64,000 nt of DNA from Arthrobacter hankyongi (GTDB lineage: Bacteria > Actinomycetota > Actinomycetes > Actinomycetales > Micrococcaceae): positions 186,001 through 250,000 of the forward strand of contig NZ_JAKLTQ010000001.1 of the NCBI RefSeq assembly GCF_022012395.1, given 5' to 3'. Both the position numbers and the translations under genes were made by a program. The notes under the pieces were generated by a model, which was given only the letters and a program-made list of their open reading frames with translations, had not been told where the DNA came from and made no database searches. Positions 31,642 to 39,208 of the stretch are shown in pieces (position 1 is the stretch's first letter; each line of letters opens with the position of its first letter).

Positions 31642-32223
31642 ATGCTCCCCTTCGAAACCGAGGATGAGTTCCTGACCGTCAGCTACATCGCCAGCGACAT
31701 TGCCGACGACGGCGGCGAACCCGACGTGGGCCTGGTGCAGGGGTGGTGGTCGCGGCTGTCGCGCTCGGACCTGACCGCACCGGCCGAGGGGCTGGCGAGC
31801 ACCGAATTCTGTGTCATCCACCCCACGGACCCGCAGGCGGTGCTGGAGGCCATGTCGGAAGACTATGCGATCGCCATGATTGCGGCCATCGAAGCGATCG
31901 GCGAGAACGGTGCGCTGCGGGACGAGGAGGTCGGGCGGCTGATCGCCTTCGCCGACATCAAGGTGGCCCCGATCGCCGAGGGCACCGGGCTGGAGCTGGT
32001 CCTGATCGAGAAGATCCTGGCCCGGTTCTCCGCCGGAATCGATACCTGGGCGGTGATCTTCAACATGGACCCGGCGCTGCTGGCGGAGTCGGAGGACGAT
32101 CAGTGGCCGGAAACCCAGCAGCTCACCGCACCGTTCCCGCCCTCCTTCACCGAGGTGTCCACTGGCTCGCGCGGGCAAACCCTGGTGTGGAACAGCCGGG
32201 GCCGGCACCGGCCCCCGGCGTGA
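31642..32223 (+). CDS. Conserved hypothetical protein (193 aa)
   Basis: 193 residues, ATG 31642. Not recognised. Acidic, no signal peptide or membrane segment. One segment (AEGLASTEFCVIHPTDPQAVLEAMSEDYAIAMIAAIEAIG) looks like an alpha/beta unit. It follows tex by 23 bp on the same strand and is probably co-transcribed with it. Confidence 0.65.
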   Translation: MLPFETEDEFLTVSYIASDIADDGGEPDVGLVQGWWSRLSRSDLTAPAEGLASTEFCVIHPTDPQAVLEAMSEDYAIAMIAAIEAIGENGALRDEEVGRLIAFADIKVAPIAEGTGLELVLIEKILARFSAGIDTWAVIFNMDPALLAESEDDQWPETQQLTAPFPPSFTEVSTGSRGQTLVWNSRGRHRPPA

Positions 32224-32267
32224 GCAGCACCACGGCTGCGCTTCCGGGGTGCGGCGCAATCCGGCTG

Positions 32268-32273
32268 TAGGCT
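32268..32273 (+). promoter_or_regulatory. -10 box (TAGGCT) before a 47-residue gene
   Basis: TAGGCT ends 6 bases before GTG 32280, with no ribosome binding site. This supports the reality of the short gene. Confidence 0.5.
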
Positions 32274-32279
32274 GGACGG

Positions 32280-32423
32280 GTGGTCAAGGTCATCGGAAAA
32301 ATCGCCCCGCTGGAAGTCAAGGAACTCGAAGCGGAAGGCGAAACCTACGCCGATGCCAAAGCCGCCCTCGAAGGCCAGGTTCCCGAGGGCTGGCGGCTGA
32401 TCCAGACCCTGACCATCGCCTGA
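32280..32423 (+). CDS. Small protein (47 aa)
   Basis: 47 residues from GTG 32280, ending TGA 32423. The sequence starts MVKVIGKIAPLEVKELEAEG and ends EGWRLIQTLTIA; the middle is YADAKAALEGQVP. Evidence it is real: a leaderless-type -10 box at the right distance, strong GC third-position bias, and an alpha/beta-like amphipathic pattern. Similar short proteins with a GWRLI motif seem to occur in related bacteria. Function unknown. Confidence 0.6.
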   Translation: MVKVIGKIAPLEVKELEAEGETYADAKAALEGQVPEGWRLIQTLTIA

Positions 32424-32465
32424 CGTCCGTCCCAGCGCACTACAAGGGAAGTTACGCCGCAGGCC

Positions 32466-33326
32466 TCAGCCGCGCTTGGGAGCCAGGCAGTAGCCGACCC
32501 CGCCGACCGTCTTGATCCAGCGCGGCAGCTCCGGATCCTCCCCCAGCTTCCGGCGGAGGTTGGCCATGTGCACATCGATGGTGCGCACGTTCACCGCGGA
32601 ACCGTAGGCCCCGCCGTCGTAGGAGTCCACCTTGACCCGCCGGGCCAGCTCCGCCTTGCTGCGGACCACCCGCCCGCCTTCCATCAGGGCATCCAGCAGG
32701 TCGAACTCGGTGCGGGTCAGGTCCACGGTGGCGCCCCCGATGGTCGCCCGCCGGCTGCGGCGGTTGATGGTCAGGCCGTTGTGTTCCAGAATCCCCTCCG
32801 GCGCCCCGGCCTCGGCCGGGGCCGGCACCGGGCTGCTGTACCCGGGCACGGGCGCCGCCGGGGCGGACACGGGTGCGGCTTCCGGCACCGGGACGGGCGC
32901 GGCGGCCGCCGGGTTTTCCAGCCGGACGTCCGGCCCGGAGGTTGCCGGTTGTCCGCTGCGGGGGCGGCGGAGCATGGCCGTGACCCGGGCCCGCAGTTCG
33001 CGCGGCCGGAACGGCTTGGTCAGGTAGTCGTCGGCACCTGATTCCAGGCCCAGCAGGGTATCGAGTTCCTCCGCACGGGCGGTCAGCATGATGATGTAGG
33101 CGTCACTGAACTGGCGCACCTGGCGGGCCACCTCAAAGCCGTCGATATCCGGCAGGCTCAAGTCCAGCGTAATAATGGCCGGCCGGTGCTCGCGGACGGC
33201 TTCGATCCCCGCGGTGCCTGTGGGCGCCACGACGACCTCGAAGCCGGAACTCCCCAGCACTACGGAGATCAGGTCGCGGATATCCGCGTCGTCCTCCACC
33301 ACCACGGCAACCCGCTGGTCGGCCAT
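32466..33326 (-). CDS. Orphan response regulator, OmpR/PhoB type (paralogue 1)
   Basis: 286 residues from ATG 33326 behind GGGGGAATTG. The receiver domain has the acidic pair (VEDDADI), phosphoacceptor region LDLSLPDIDGFEVARQVRQF and the Lys of DDYLTKPFRPRELRARV. A long Pro/Ala linker (about residues 130-175) leads to a winged-helix DNA-binding domain (TRTEFDLLDALMEGGRVVRSKAELAR). No histidine kinase is nearby. It is clearly paralogous to the regulator at 49864-50640. Targets unknown; OmpR-type proteins bind 11-bp direct repeats such as those found at 57.2 and 61.1 kb. Confidence 0.92.
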   Translation of the reverse strand: MADQRVAVVVEDDADIRDLISVVLGSSGFEVVVAPTGTAGIEAVREHRPAIITLDLSLPDIDGFEVARQVRQFSDAYIIMLTARAEELDTLLGLESGADDYLTKPFRPRELRARVTAMLRRPRSGQPATSGPDVRLENPAAAAPVPVPEAAPVSAPAAPVPGYSSPVPAPAEAGAPEGILEHNGLTINRRSRRATIGGATVDLTRTEFDLLDALMEGGRVVRSKAELARRVKVDSYDGGAYGSAVNVRTIDVHMANLRRKLGEDPELPRWIKTVGGVGYCLAPKRG

Positions 33327-33463
33327 CAATTCCCCCACTCATGGCATACGCTGCACGCCGGCTGTGTCAAAACGATTCACCGGCCCGATTACTTCAGATT
33401 CTAGCGCGGCCGGAACCCGGATCCGGGCAAGGAGCCCGGCCCGCCGCGCAGGTCCCTGTACTG

Positions 33464-34867
33464 CTAAAGGTGCACGTGCAGCCGGCGGGCAGCCTCGGAG
33501 ATGGAACCGGTCAGCGACGGGTAGACGGTGAAGGTGTTCGCCACATCGTCCACATGCAGCTTCTGCGTGACGGCAAGGGCAATCGGGAAGATCAGCTCGG
33601 ACGCGCGCGGGGCGACCACGACGCCGCCGATGACGGTACCCGAGCCGCGGCGCGCGATGATCTTGACGAAGCCTTCTGTGACATTCATCATCTTGGCCCG
33701 CGGATTGGTGGTCAGCGAGAGCTTGATGATGTCGCCCTGGTACTTCCCCGCCGCGACATCTTCCTCGGTCACCCCCACGGTGGCAATCTCCGGGCTGGTG
33801 AAGATGTTGGAGGCGACCCGCTTGAGCTTCAGCGGCGTCACCGAGTCCCCGAGCAGATGCGCCACCGCAATCCGGCCCTGCATGGCGGCCACCGAGGCCA
33901 GGGCGAGCACACCCGTGCAATCGCCGGCGGCATAGATGTTCGGCGCGGTGGTGCGCGAGACGCCGTCCACCTTGATGTGCCCGCTCTCGGACACCGCGAC
34001 ACCTGCGGCTTCCAGCCCGATGCCCTCCGTATTGGGAATCGAGCCGACGGCGACCAGGCAGTGCGAGCCGTCCACCGTGCGCCCGTCCGAGAGCGTGACC
34101 CGGACCCCGTCCCCGGTGCGGTCCACCGCGGCGGCGCGGGACTTGGACAACACCGTCATGCCGCTGCGCGCGAAGACGTCTTCGAGCACCTGGGCGGCAT
34201 CCGCGTCTTCGCCCGGCAGCACCCGGTCGCGGGAGGAGACCAGGGTCACCTTGGTCCCGAGCATCCGGTAGGCCGAGGCGAACTCGGCGCCGGTGACGCC
34301 CGAGCCGATGACGATCAGATGCTCGGGGACCGAGGTCATGTTGTAGAGCTGCGTCCAGTTCAGGATCCGTTCACCGTCGAACTTCGCCGAGGGCAGTTCG
34401 CGCGGCGTGGCGCCGGTGGCGATCAGGACGGCGTCGGCTTCCACCGTCTGCTCGCCGCTCTCGGTCCGGACGCTGATGGTGTTGGCGTCCAGCAGGCGCC
34501 CCTCGCCGGTGATGATGTTCACCCCGGCACGCTCCAGCCCGCGGCGGATATCGGCGGACTGGGTTTCGGCCAGCTTGAGCAGGCGCTCGTTGACCGTGCG
34601 CATGTCCGCGTAGGCGGCCTTCGCCTCGGCATCGAAGCGCACGCCGAGGTCGTGCGCGCCGGCCACCCGGCGCATGGCGTCCGCGGTGGCGATCAGGGTC
34701 TTGGACGGCACGACGTCGGTGAGCACGGCGGAGCCACCCATGCCCTGGCGTTCGATGACGGTCACCTTCGCCCCGAGCGAGTTGGCCACCGAGGCGGCTT
34801 CGTAACCGCCGGGGCCTCCACCGAGAATGACAAAACGCGGGGCGCTGAAATCTATCTGTGTCGTCAC
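33464..34867 (-). CDS. lpdA: NAD(P)H-quinone dehydrogenase, LpdA type
   Basis: 467 residues from GTG 34867; ATG 34885 would add six. Flavoprotein disulfide-reductase fold: FAD site ILGGGPGGYEAASVA, NAD site VIGSGVTGAEFASAYRMLG, and FAD site ATNIYAAGDCTGV-type near residue 310 (PNIYAAGDCTGV). Where true lipoamide dehydrogenases have CxxxxC, this has GGSAVLTDVVPSK with no Cys, as in mycobacterial LpdA, so it should reduce quinones rather than disulfides. The C-terminal dimerisation domain is intact. Confidence 0.9.
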   Translation of the reverse strand: MTTQIDFSAPRFVILGGGPGGYEAASVANSLGAKVTVIERQGMGGSAVLTDVVPSKTLIATADAMRRVAGAHDLGVRFDAEAKAAYADMRTVNERLLKLAETQSADIRRGLERAGVNIITGEGRLLDANTISVRTESGEQTVEADAVLIATGATPRELPSAKFDGERILNWTQLYNMTSVPEHLIVIGSGVTGAEFASAYRMLGTKVTLVSSRDRVLPGEDADAAQVLEDVFARSGMTVLSKSRAAAVDRTGDGVRVTLSDGRTVDGSHCLVAVGSIPNTEGIGLEAAGVAVSESGHIKVDGVSRTTAPNIYAAGDCTGVLALASVAAMQGRIAVAHLLGDSVTPLKLKRVASNIFTSPEIATVGVTEEDVAAGKYQGDIIKLSLTTNPRAKMMNVTEGFVKIIARRGSGTVIGGVVVAPRASELIFPIALAVTQKLHVDDVANTFTVYPSLTGSISEAARRLHVHL

Positions 34868-34938
34868 CAGTTCATTCTGTCGCATGCCGGACCGGCGCCT
34901 CAACCTGCCCCCGCTGTGGAGGCCTGCAGTACCAGCAG

Positions 34939-35046
34939 GTAGCGCCTCCCGGCTGCCCGCAACTCGCTGCGCTCGTTGTGGGGCCCTCGCCGGTAGCGCC
35001 TCCCGGCTGCCCGCAACTCGCTGCGCTCGTTGTGGGGCCCTCGCCG
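34939..35046 (+). repeat. Perfect tandem duplication of a 54-bp unit
   Basis: The unit at 34939-34992 is repeated exactly at 34993-35046, between divergent lpdA and punA. The second copy ends two bases before the punA -10 box (35048). Exact identity means the duplication is recent. Two copies only, no spacers. Confidence 0.95.
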
Positions 35047-35047
35047 G

Positions 35048-35053
35048 TAGGCT
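35048..35053 (+). promoter_or_regulatory. -10 box (TAGGCT) of punA, probably leaderless
   Basis: TAGGCT ends 7 bases before GTG 35061. The 54-bp tandem repeat lies immediately upstream, so the -35 region falls inside the duplicated unit. Confidence 0.55.
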
Positions 35054-35060
35054 GGGTGCT

Positions 35061-35861
35061 GTGACTACTGACCCTTTTAATCTGGCTGCCGAGGCCGCCG
35101 CCTTTATTGCCGCCGAGACCGGTGTGGCCAGCCACGACGTCGCCCTGGTCCTCGGCTCCGGCTGGGGCGGGGCGGCCGGGCTGATCGGCGAGGCGACCCA
35201 TTCGCTGCCGGCGGACCGGATCCCCGGCTTCGCCGCCCCCGCCGTCGAAGGCCATACCGGTACCGTCAGCTCCATCCTGACCACTGACGGCAATCGGGCC
35301 CTGGTCCTGGGCGCACGCACCCATTACTACGAAGGCAAGGGGGTGCGCGCCGTCGTCCACGGGGTGCGCACCGCGGCAGCGGCCGGCTGCCGGACGCTGG
35401 TGCTGACCAACGGCTGCGGCGGCCTGAACCCGGACTGGGCCCCGGGCACACCGGTGCTGATCAGCGACCACATCAACCTCACCGCGGCCTCCCCGCTGGA
35501 GGGGGCGACCTTCGTGGACCTGACCGACCTGTATTCGGCACGCATCCGCGCCATCGCCCGGGAGGTGGATCCCGGCCTGGACGAAGGCGTCTATGCGCAG
35601 TTCCCCGGCCCGCACTACGAAACCCCGGCCGAGGTCCAGTACGCCAAGCGGATCGGCGCCGACCTGGTGGGCATGTCCACCGCGCTGGAGGCGATTGCCG
35701 CCCGGCATGCGGGCATGGAGGTCTTTGGGATCTCATTGGTCACCAATCTGGCCGCCGGCATCAGTCCGGTGCCGCTGAGCCACGAGGAGGTACTGGCGGC
35801 CGGTGCTGCCGCCGGTCCGCGCATCTCCCAACTCCTGGCGGGCATTATTGCCAAGCTATAG
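35061..35861 (+). CDS. punA: Purine-nucleoside phosphorylase (trimeric type)
   Basis: 266 residues from GTG 35061. It cleaves purine nucleosides with phosphate to base and ribose-1-phosphate. Motifs: LVLGSGWGG, EGHTGTVSS, HYYEGKG (phosphate site), NGCGGLNPDWAPG, GPHYETPAEV and GMSTALEAIAARHAGMEVFGISLVTNLAAG. The next gene is a phosphohexomutase that can isomerise pentose phosphates, and deoC lies at 48830; together they would complete nucleoside salvage. Confidence 0.94.
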   Translation: MTTDPFNLAAEAAAFIAAETGVASHDVALVLGSGWGGAAGLIGEATHSLPADRIPGFAAPAVEGHTGTVSSILTTDGNRALVLGARTHYYEGKGVRAVVHGVRTAAAAGCRTLVLTNGCGGLNPDWAPGTPVLISDHINLTAASPLEGATFVDLTDLYSARIRAIAREVDPGLDEGVYAQFPGPHYETPAEVQYAKRIGADLVGMSTALEAIAARHAGMEVFGISLVTNLAAGISPVPLSHEEVLAAGAAAGPRISQLLAGIIAKL

Positions 35862-35945
35862 GAGTACGGCGTTCCCGCAGCCTCCGCCCACTTACGCCCA
35901 TCCGCCCGCCGGAGCATCCGGCGCCGACCACCCGCAGGTAGCCCG

Positions 35946-37739
35946 ATGACATCGTCCCCCGCCCCCTTGGAACTCCTCGCCGCCGCCGAGGCCTGGCTCG
36001 CCGCGGACCCGGACCCACAGACCGCCGCGGAGCTGCGCGAACTGATCGACCGGGCGGCCGGGGACGGCCAGCCCGCTGCCGCGGCGCAGGCCGATCTGGC
36101 GGACCGTTTCGCCGGGACCCTCGCCTTCGGCACCGCGGGCCTGCGCGCGGCCCTCGGGGCCGGTCCCGGACGGATGAACCGGGTGGTAGTCAGGCGCACC
36201 GCGGCAGGCCTGGCGAAGTTCCTGCTGGACACCGCCGGCGGCAGCTACGTCCCCCGGGTGGTGGTCGGCTACGATGCCCGGCACAATTCGGCCGCCTTCG
36301 CCACCGAATCCGCCGCCGTCTTCACGGCCCTGGGGCTGCAGGCCTTCCTGCTGCCGGCGGCGCTGCCGACGCCGGTGCTCGCCTACGCGGTCAAGGCGCT
36401 GGACTGCGACGCCGGCGTCATGGTCACGGCCAGCCACAATCCGCCGCAGGACAACGGCTACAAGGTCTACCTCGGCGGCCGCGTGGTACCCGGCGAAGGC
36501 CGGGGGGCGCAGATCGTGCCCCCGTACGACGCCGCCATCGCGGCCCGGATCGACTATGCCGCGGCGTTGGAAACGATCCCGCTGGCGCCCTCGGGCTGGG
36601 AACTGCTGCCCGCCTCCGGCGAGCCCGGATCGATCGAGGACGCCTATGTGGAGGCGGTGGCCGGCGTCGCGCGGCCGGACCTGTTCCCGCACCGGAAGCT
36701 GAAGATCGTGCTCACTCCCCTGCACGGCGTCGGCGGCAGGACGCTGGCGGCCGTGCTCCGCCAGGCCGGCTTCACCGACCTGCACCCGGTCCAGGCCCAG
36801 GCGGACCCGGATCCGGACTTCCCCACCGTGGCGTTCCCCAATCCCGAGGAAGCCGGTGCCCTGGATCTGGCCCTGGCGGCAGCCGAGGAACTCCAGGCGG
36901 ATATCGTGCTGGCCAACGACCCGGACGCAGACCGCCTCGCGGTGGCGCTGAAGGTCCCGGAAACCGGCCGCTGGGCGATGCTCCGCGGCGACGAAACGGG
37001 CGCGCTGCTCGGCGCCCACATGGTGGCGCGGCTCCGGGCCGCCGGGACCCCCGGGGGCGCCCCCACCGAGGACACCGGTCCTGCGGAGGACGCGGCCACT
37101 GCGGTTTTTGCCAATTCGATCGTCTCCTCCCGGCTACTGGGCAAGATCGCCGCGGCTGCCGGGCTCAAGCATGTGCAGACCCTGACCGGGTTCAAGTGGA
37201 TCGCCCGGGTGCCACAGTTGGCGTACGGCTACGAGGAAGCCCTGGGCTACTGCGTGGCGCCGGATCTGGTCACGGACAAGGACGGCATCTCCGCGGCTCT
37301 GCTGGCCGCGGAGATGGCTGCCGATGCCTTGGCGGCAGGCCGGGAACTGCGCACCGACCTGGACGAGCTGCAGCTGGCCCACGGCGTCCACGCCACGGAC
37401 CAGCTCTCCGTCCGGGTCGGCAGCCTGGACCTGCTCGATGCCATGATGAAGCGGCTGCGGGACAGCCCGCCCGAATCCTTCGGCGGATCTGCGGTAACCA
37501 GCATCGTGGACCTGACCGAAGGCAGTGCCGGGCTACCGCCGACCGAGGGACTGCAGTACCTGACCCGCGACGATTCGCGGGTGATCATCCGGCCCAGCGG
37601 CACCGAGCCGAAGCTCAAGTGCTACATCGAGGTCATCCGGCCGGTCCCGGCGGCAGACCTGCTGGAGCAGGTGCATGCGGAGATCGGCGGCACGATCGAA
37701 CTGATCCGCGAAGATATCAGCGACGCGCTGGGGCTGTAG
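35946..37739 (+). CDS. Phosphohexomutase (phosphoglucomutase/phosphomannomutase family)
   Basis: 597 residues, ATG 35946. The phosphoserine loop is VMVTASHNPPQDNGYKVY, the metal loop is LANDPDADRLAVAL, the sugar loop EEALGYCVAPD, and the phosphate-binding C-terminus IIRPSGTEPKLKCY. The long form with N-terminal extension is typical of PGM2/phosphopentomutase-like members. Lying 84 bp after punA, it may convert ribose-1-phosphate to ribose-5-phosphate; substrate inferred from context. Confidence 0.92.
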   Translation: MTSSPAPLELLAAAEAWLAADPDPQTAAELRELIDRAAGDGQPAAAAQADLADRFAGTLAFGTAGLRAALGAGPGRMNRVVVRRTAAGLAKFLLDTAGGSYVPRVVVGYDARHNSAAFATESAAVFTALGLQAFLLPAALPTPVLAYAVKALDCDAGVMVTASHNPPQDNGYKVYLGGRVVPGEGRGAQIVPPYDAAIAARIDYAAALETIPLAPSGWELLPASGEPGSIEDAYVEAVAGVARPDLFPHRKLKIVLTPLHGVGGRTLAAVLRQAGFTDLHPVQAQADPDPDFPTVAFPNPEEAGALDLALAAAEELQADIVLANDPDADRLAVALKVPETGRWAMLRGDETGALLGAHMVARLRAAGTPGGAPTEDTGPAEDAATAVFANSIVSSRLLGKIAAAAGLKHVQTLTGFKWIARVPQLAYGYEEALGYCVAPDLVTDKDGISAALLAAEMAADALAAGRELRTDLDELQLAHGVHATDQLSVRVGSLDLLDAMMKRLRDSPPESFGGSAVTSIVDLTEGSAGLPPTEGLQYLTRDDSRVIIRPSGTEPKLKCYIEVIRPVPAADLLEQVHAEIGGTIELIREDISDALGL

Positions 37740-37755
37740 CCGGCCACCGGCGCGG

Positions 37756-38523
37756 TCAGCGGTCAAAACGGTCCAGCACCAGGTTGACCAGGTCCGCCAG
37801 AGGTTCCTCATCGGGTACCAGCAGCGGCCGGGCCACCACGTCGGCGCCGCAGCCGGCGGCCAGCGAGGCGAAATAGCCCGGCGCGAGCAAATAGCTGGCC
37901 ACCACCACCCGGGCGCCCGCGGCCCGAAGGCCACGCCGGGCGATCTACTCCTGCTCGGCCGCGACGGCGTCCTTCAGCGCCGGCCGTGTGGCCGAGATGT
38001 AGCCGGCAGCGACCGGCTGGCCGATGAACTGCGCCAGCTCCGCGGCCATCTGCCCGCAGTCCGCCACCGCACGTTCATCCGTGGAGCCGGCGCAGGCCAA
38101 AACCACGCGGTCGGCGCGGCGCAGCCCGGCCTGCTGCAGCCGCCGGGCCAGCACCCGGACCAGCCGGCCGTCCGGCCCCAGCGCCCCGCTCACGGTGGTC
38201 CCGGGCTGTGCTTCAGCCGCCGCGGCGAGATCGACATGCACGTGGTAGCCGGCGGACAGCAGCAGCGGCACCACCCGGGCCTTGTCCTGCAGCCCTGCCA
38301 GCACGGTGGGCACATCGGGCTGCTGCACGTCCACGTAGGCCTCGGCCACGTCCAGGTCCGGCCGGCGCCGGGCCACGGCGCGGACCAGCGCGGCGATCGC
38401 GGCCTGCCCGGCGGGCGAGGAGGTGCCGTGCGATGCCGCGACCAAGGTGGTGGTGCCGGTCAGTCCGCCCCGCGGCCCGCGGGCCGCCGGTGCACCGGCC
38501 GTCGCCGGTGCGGGGGCAGTCAT
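37756..38523 (-). pseudogene. Sirohydrochlorin chelatase (CbiX/SirB-like) interrupted by an amber codon
   Basis: The frame starts at ATG 38523 (overlapping the nirD stop as ATGA) and reads 192 residues to TAG at 37945-37947. The same frame then continues for a further 62 sense codons to TGA at 37756. The continuation (RVVVASYLLAPGYFASL, RPLLVPDEEPLADLVN) is typical of the family C-terminus, so the TAG is internal. The N-terminal part has the metal-site His in VAASHGTSS and VPLLLSAGYHVHVDL. The enzyme inserts iron into sirohydrochlorin to make siroheme for NirB. A single base change from GAG or CAG would explain it. Alternatives: sequencing error, readthrough, or a truncated active protein. 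Confidence 0.85.
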
Positions 38524-38909
38524 GCCGCCCCGCCGCGGGCCGCTGCCAGGCCTACGACGACGGCGCCGTCCTCGATCCGGACCGGATAGGCGGGCAGGTA
38601 ATGCTCCGGGCCGGCCAGGCACTCGCCGGTCTCGAGCAGGTAGACCTCTTTATGCAGCGGCGAGGCAATGGTCGCGCGGGGACCGGAGCTGCCCACGATG
38701 CCGCGGGCCATCACGTAGGCTCCGGTGGCCGGGTCCCGCTGGTCCACCGCATAGACCTCGGAATCCGAGATCCGGAACAGGGCCAGCTGCCGGCCGGCCA
38801 CCAGCGCTGCTTCGCCCCAGCAGGGTTCGAGGTCGTCCACCTGACAGACGCGGTGCCACTGGATCCCGTCCACGGCGGACAGTGTCTCGGGAGAAATCAT
38901 TACGGTCAT
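38520..38909 (-). CDS. nirD: Nitrite reductase small subunit NirD
   Basis: 129 residues, ATG 38909. Rieske-like fold that supports NirB. The Cys/His cluster ligands of true Rieske proteins are absent, as is usual for NirD. Conserved pattern: WHRVCQVDDLEP, VAGRQLALFRI, VYAVDQRDP, ARGIVGS and the HKEVYLLETGECL segment. It is divergent from nirB (300 bp apart) rather than downstream of it, and overlaps the chelatase gene by 4 bp. Confidence 0.9.
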   Translation of the reverse strand: MTVMISPETLSAVDGIQWHRVCQVDDLEPCWGEAALVAGRQLALFRISDSEVYAVDQRDPATGAYVMARGIVGSSGPRATIASPLHKEVYLLETGECLAGPEHYLPAYPVRIEDGAVVVGLAAARGGAA

Positions 38910-39208
38910 CGTGGTCCCCGTTCTGGTAGCGGATAGGAATCAGCAGATATGCCACAACGTTAGGAAACCGATGTTTCGGCGGGCCCGCAGCGGCGTAACG
39001 CGGAAGTAAAACGCGGCTCACCGCCCCCGGCCGGTCCGGTGATGGCCGCGGGAATTGTTTCGGGCACGTTTCAGGATCCTCACGCCCGCCCCCGGGTTTA
39101 CCCAGTCAAATGTCAACCGGAAGAAACAGAAGGGCAATCGGCAGGCAACGGCCGTTTCCTAGGCTGGAGGCCAAGTTCCGGCAATGACCCGCATCCGAAA
39201 GGCCCGCC
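38910..39208. promoter_or_regulatory. nirD-nirB divergent regulatory region with a GTAAC-type box
   Basis: No gene. GTAACGC (38995-39001) and GTAAAAC (39006-39012) are direct heptamers 4 bp apart, equivalent to GTAAC-N6-GTAAA. This resembles GlnR boxes that control nitrogen genes in actinobacteria. A TAGGCT box lies near 39161. GlnR control is inferred. Confidence 0.4.

Noticed and set aside
33464-34867. Loss of the redox Cys pair in LpdA as a defect.
   Set aside because: Lack of the Cys pair is the normal state of this actinobacterial quinone-reductase subgroup.
34939-35046. A CRISPR-like array.
   Set aside because: Only two contiguous identical units, no spacers and no cas genes.
38520-38909. 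NirD lacking Rieske iron-sulfur ligands as a broken gene.
   Set aside because: Bacterial NirD proteins of this type normally lack those ligands.
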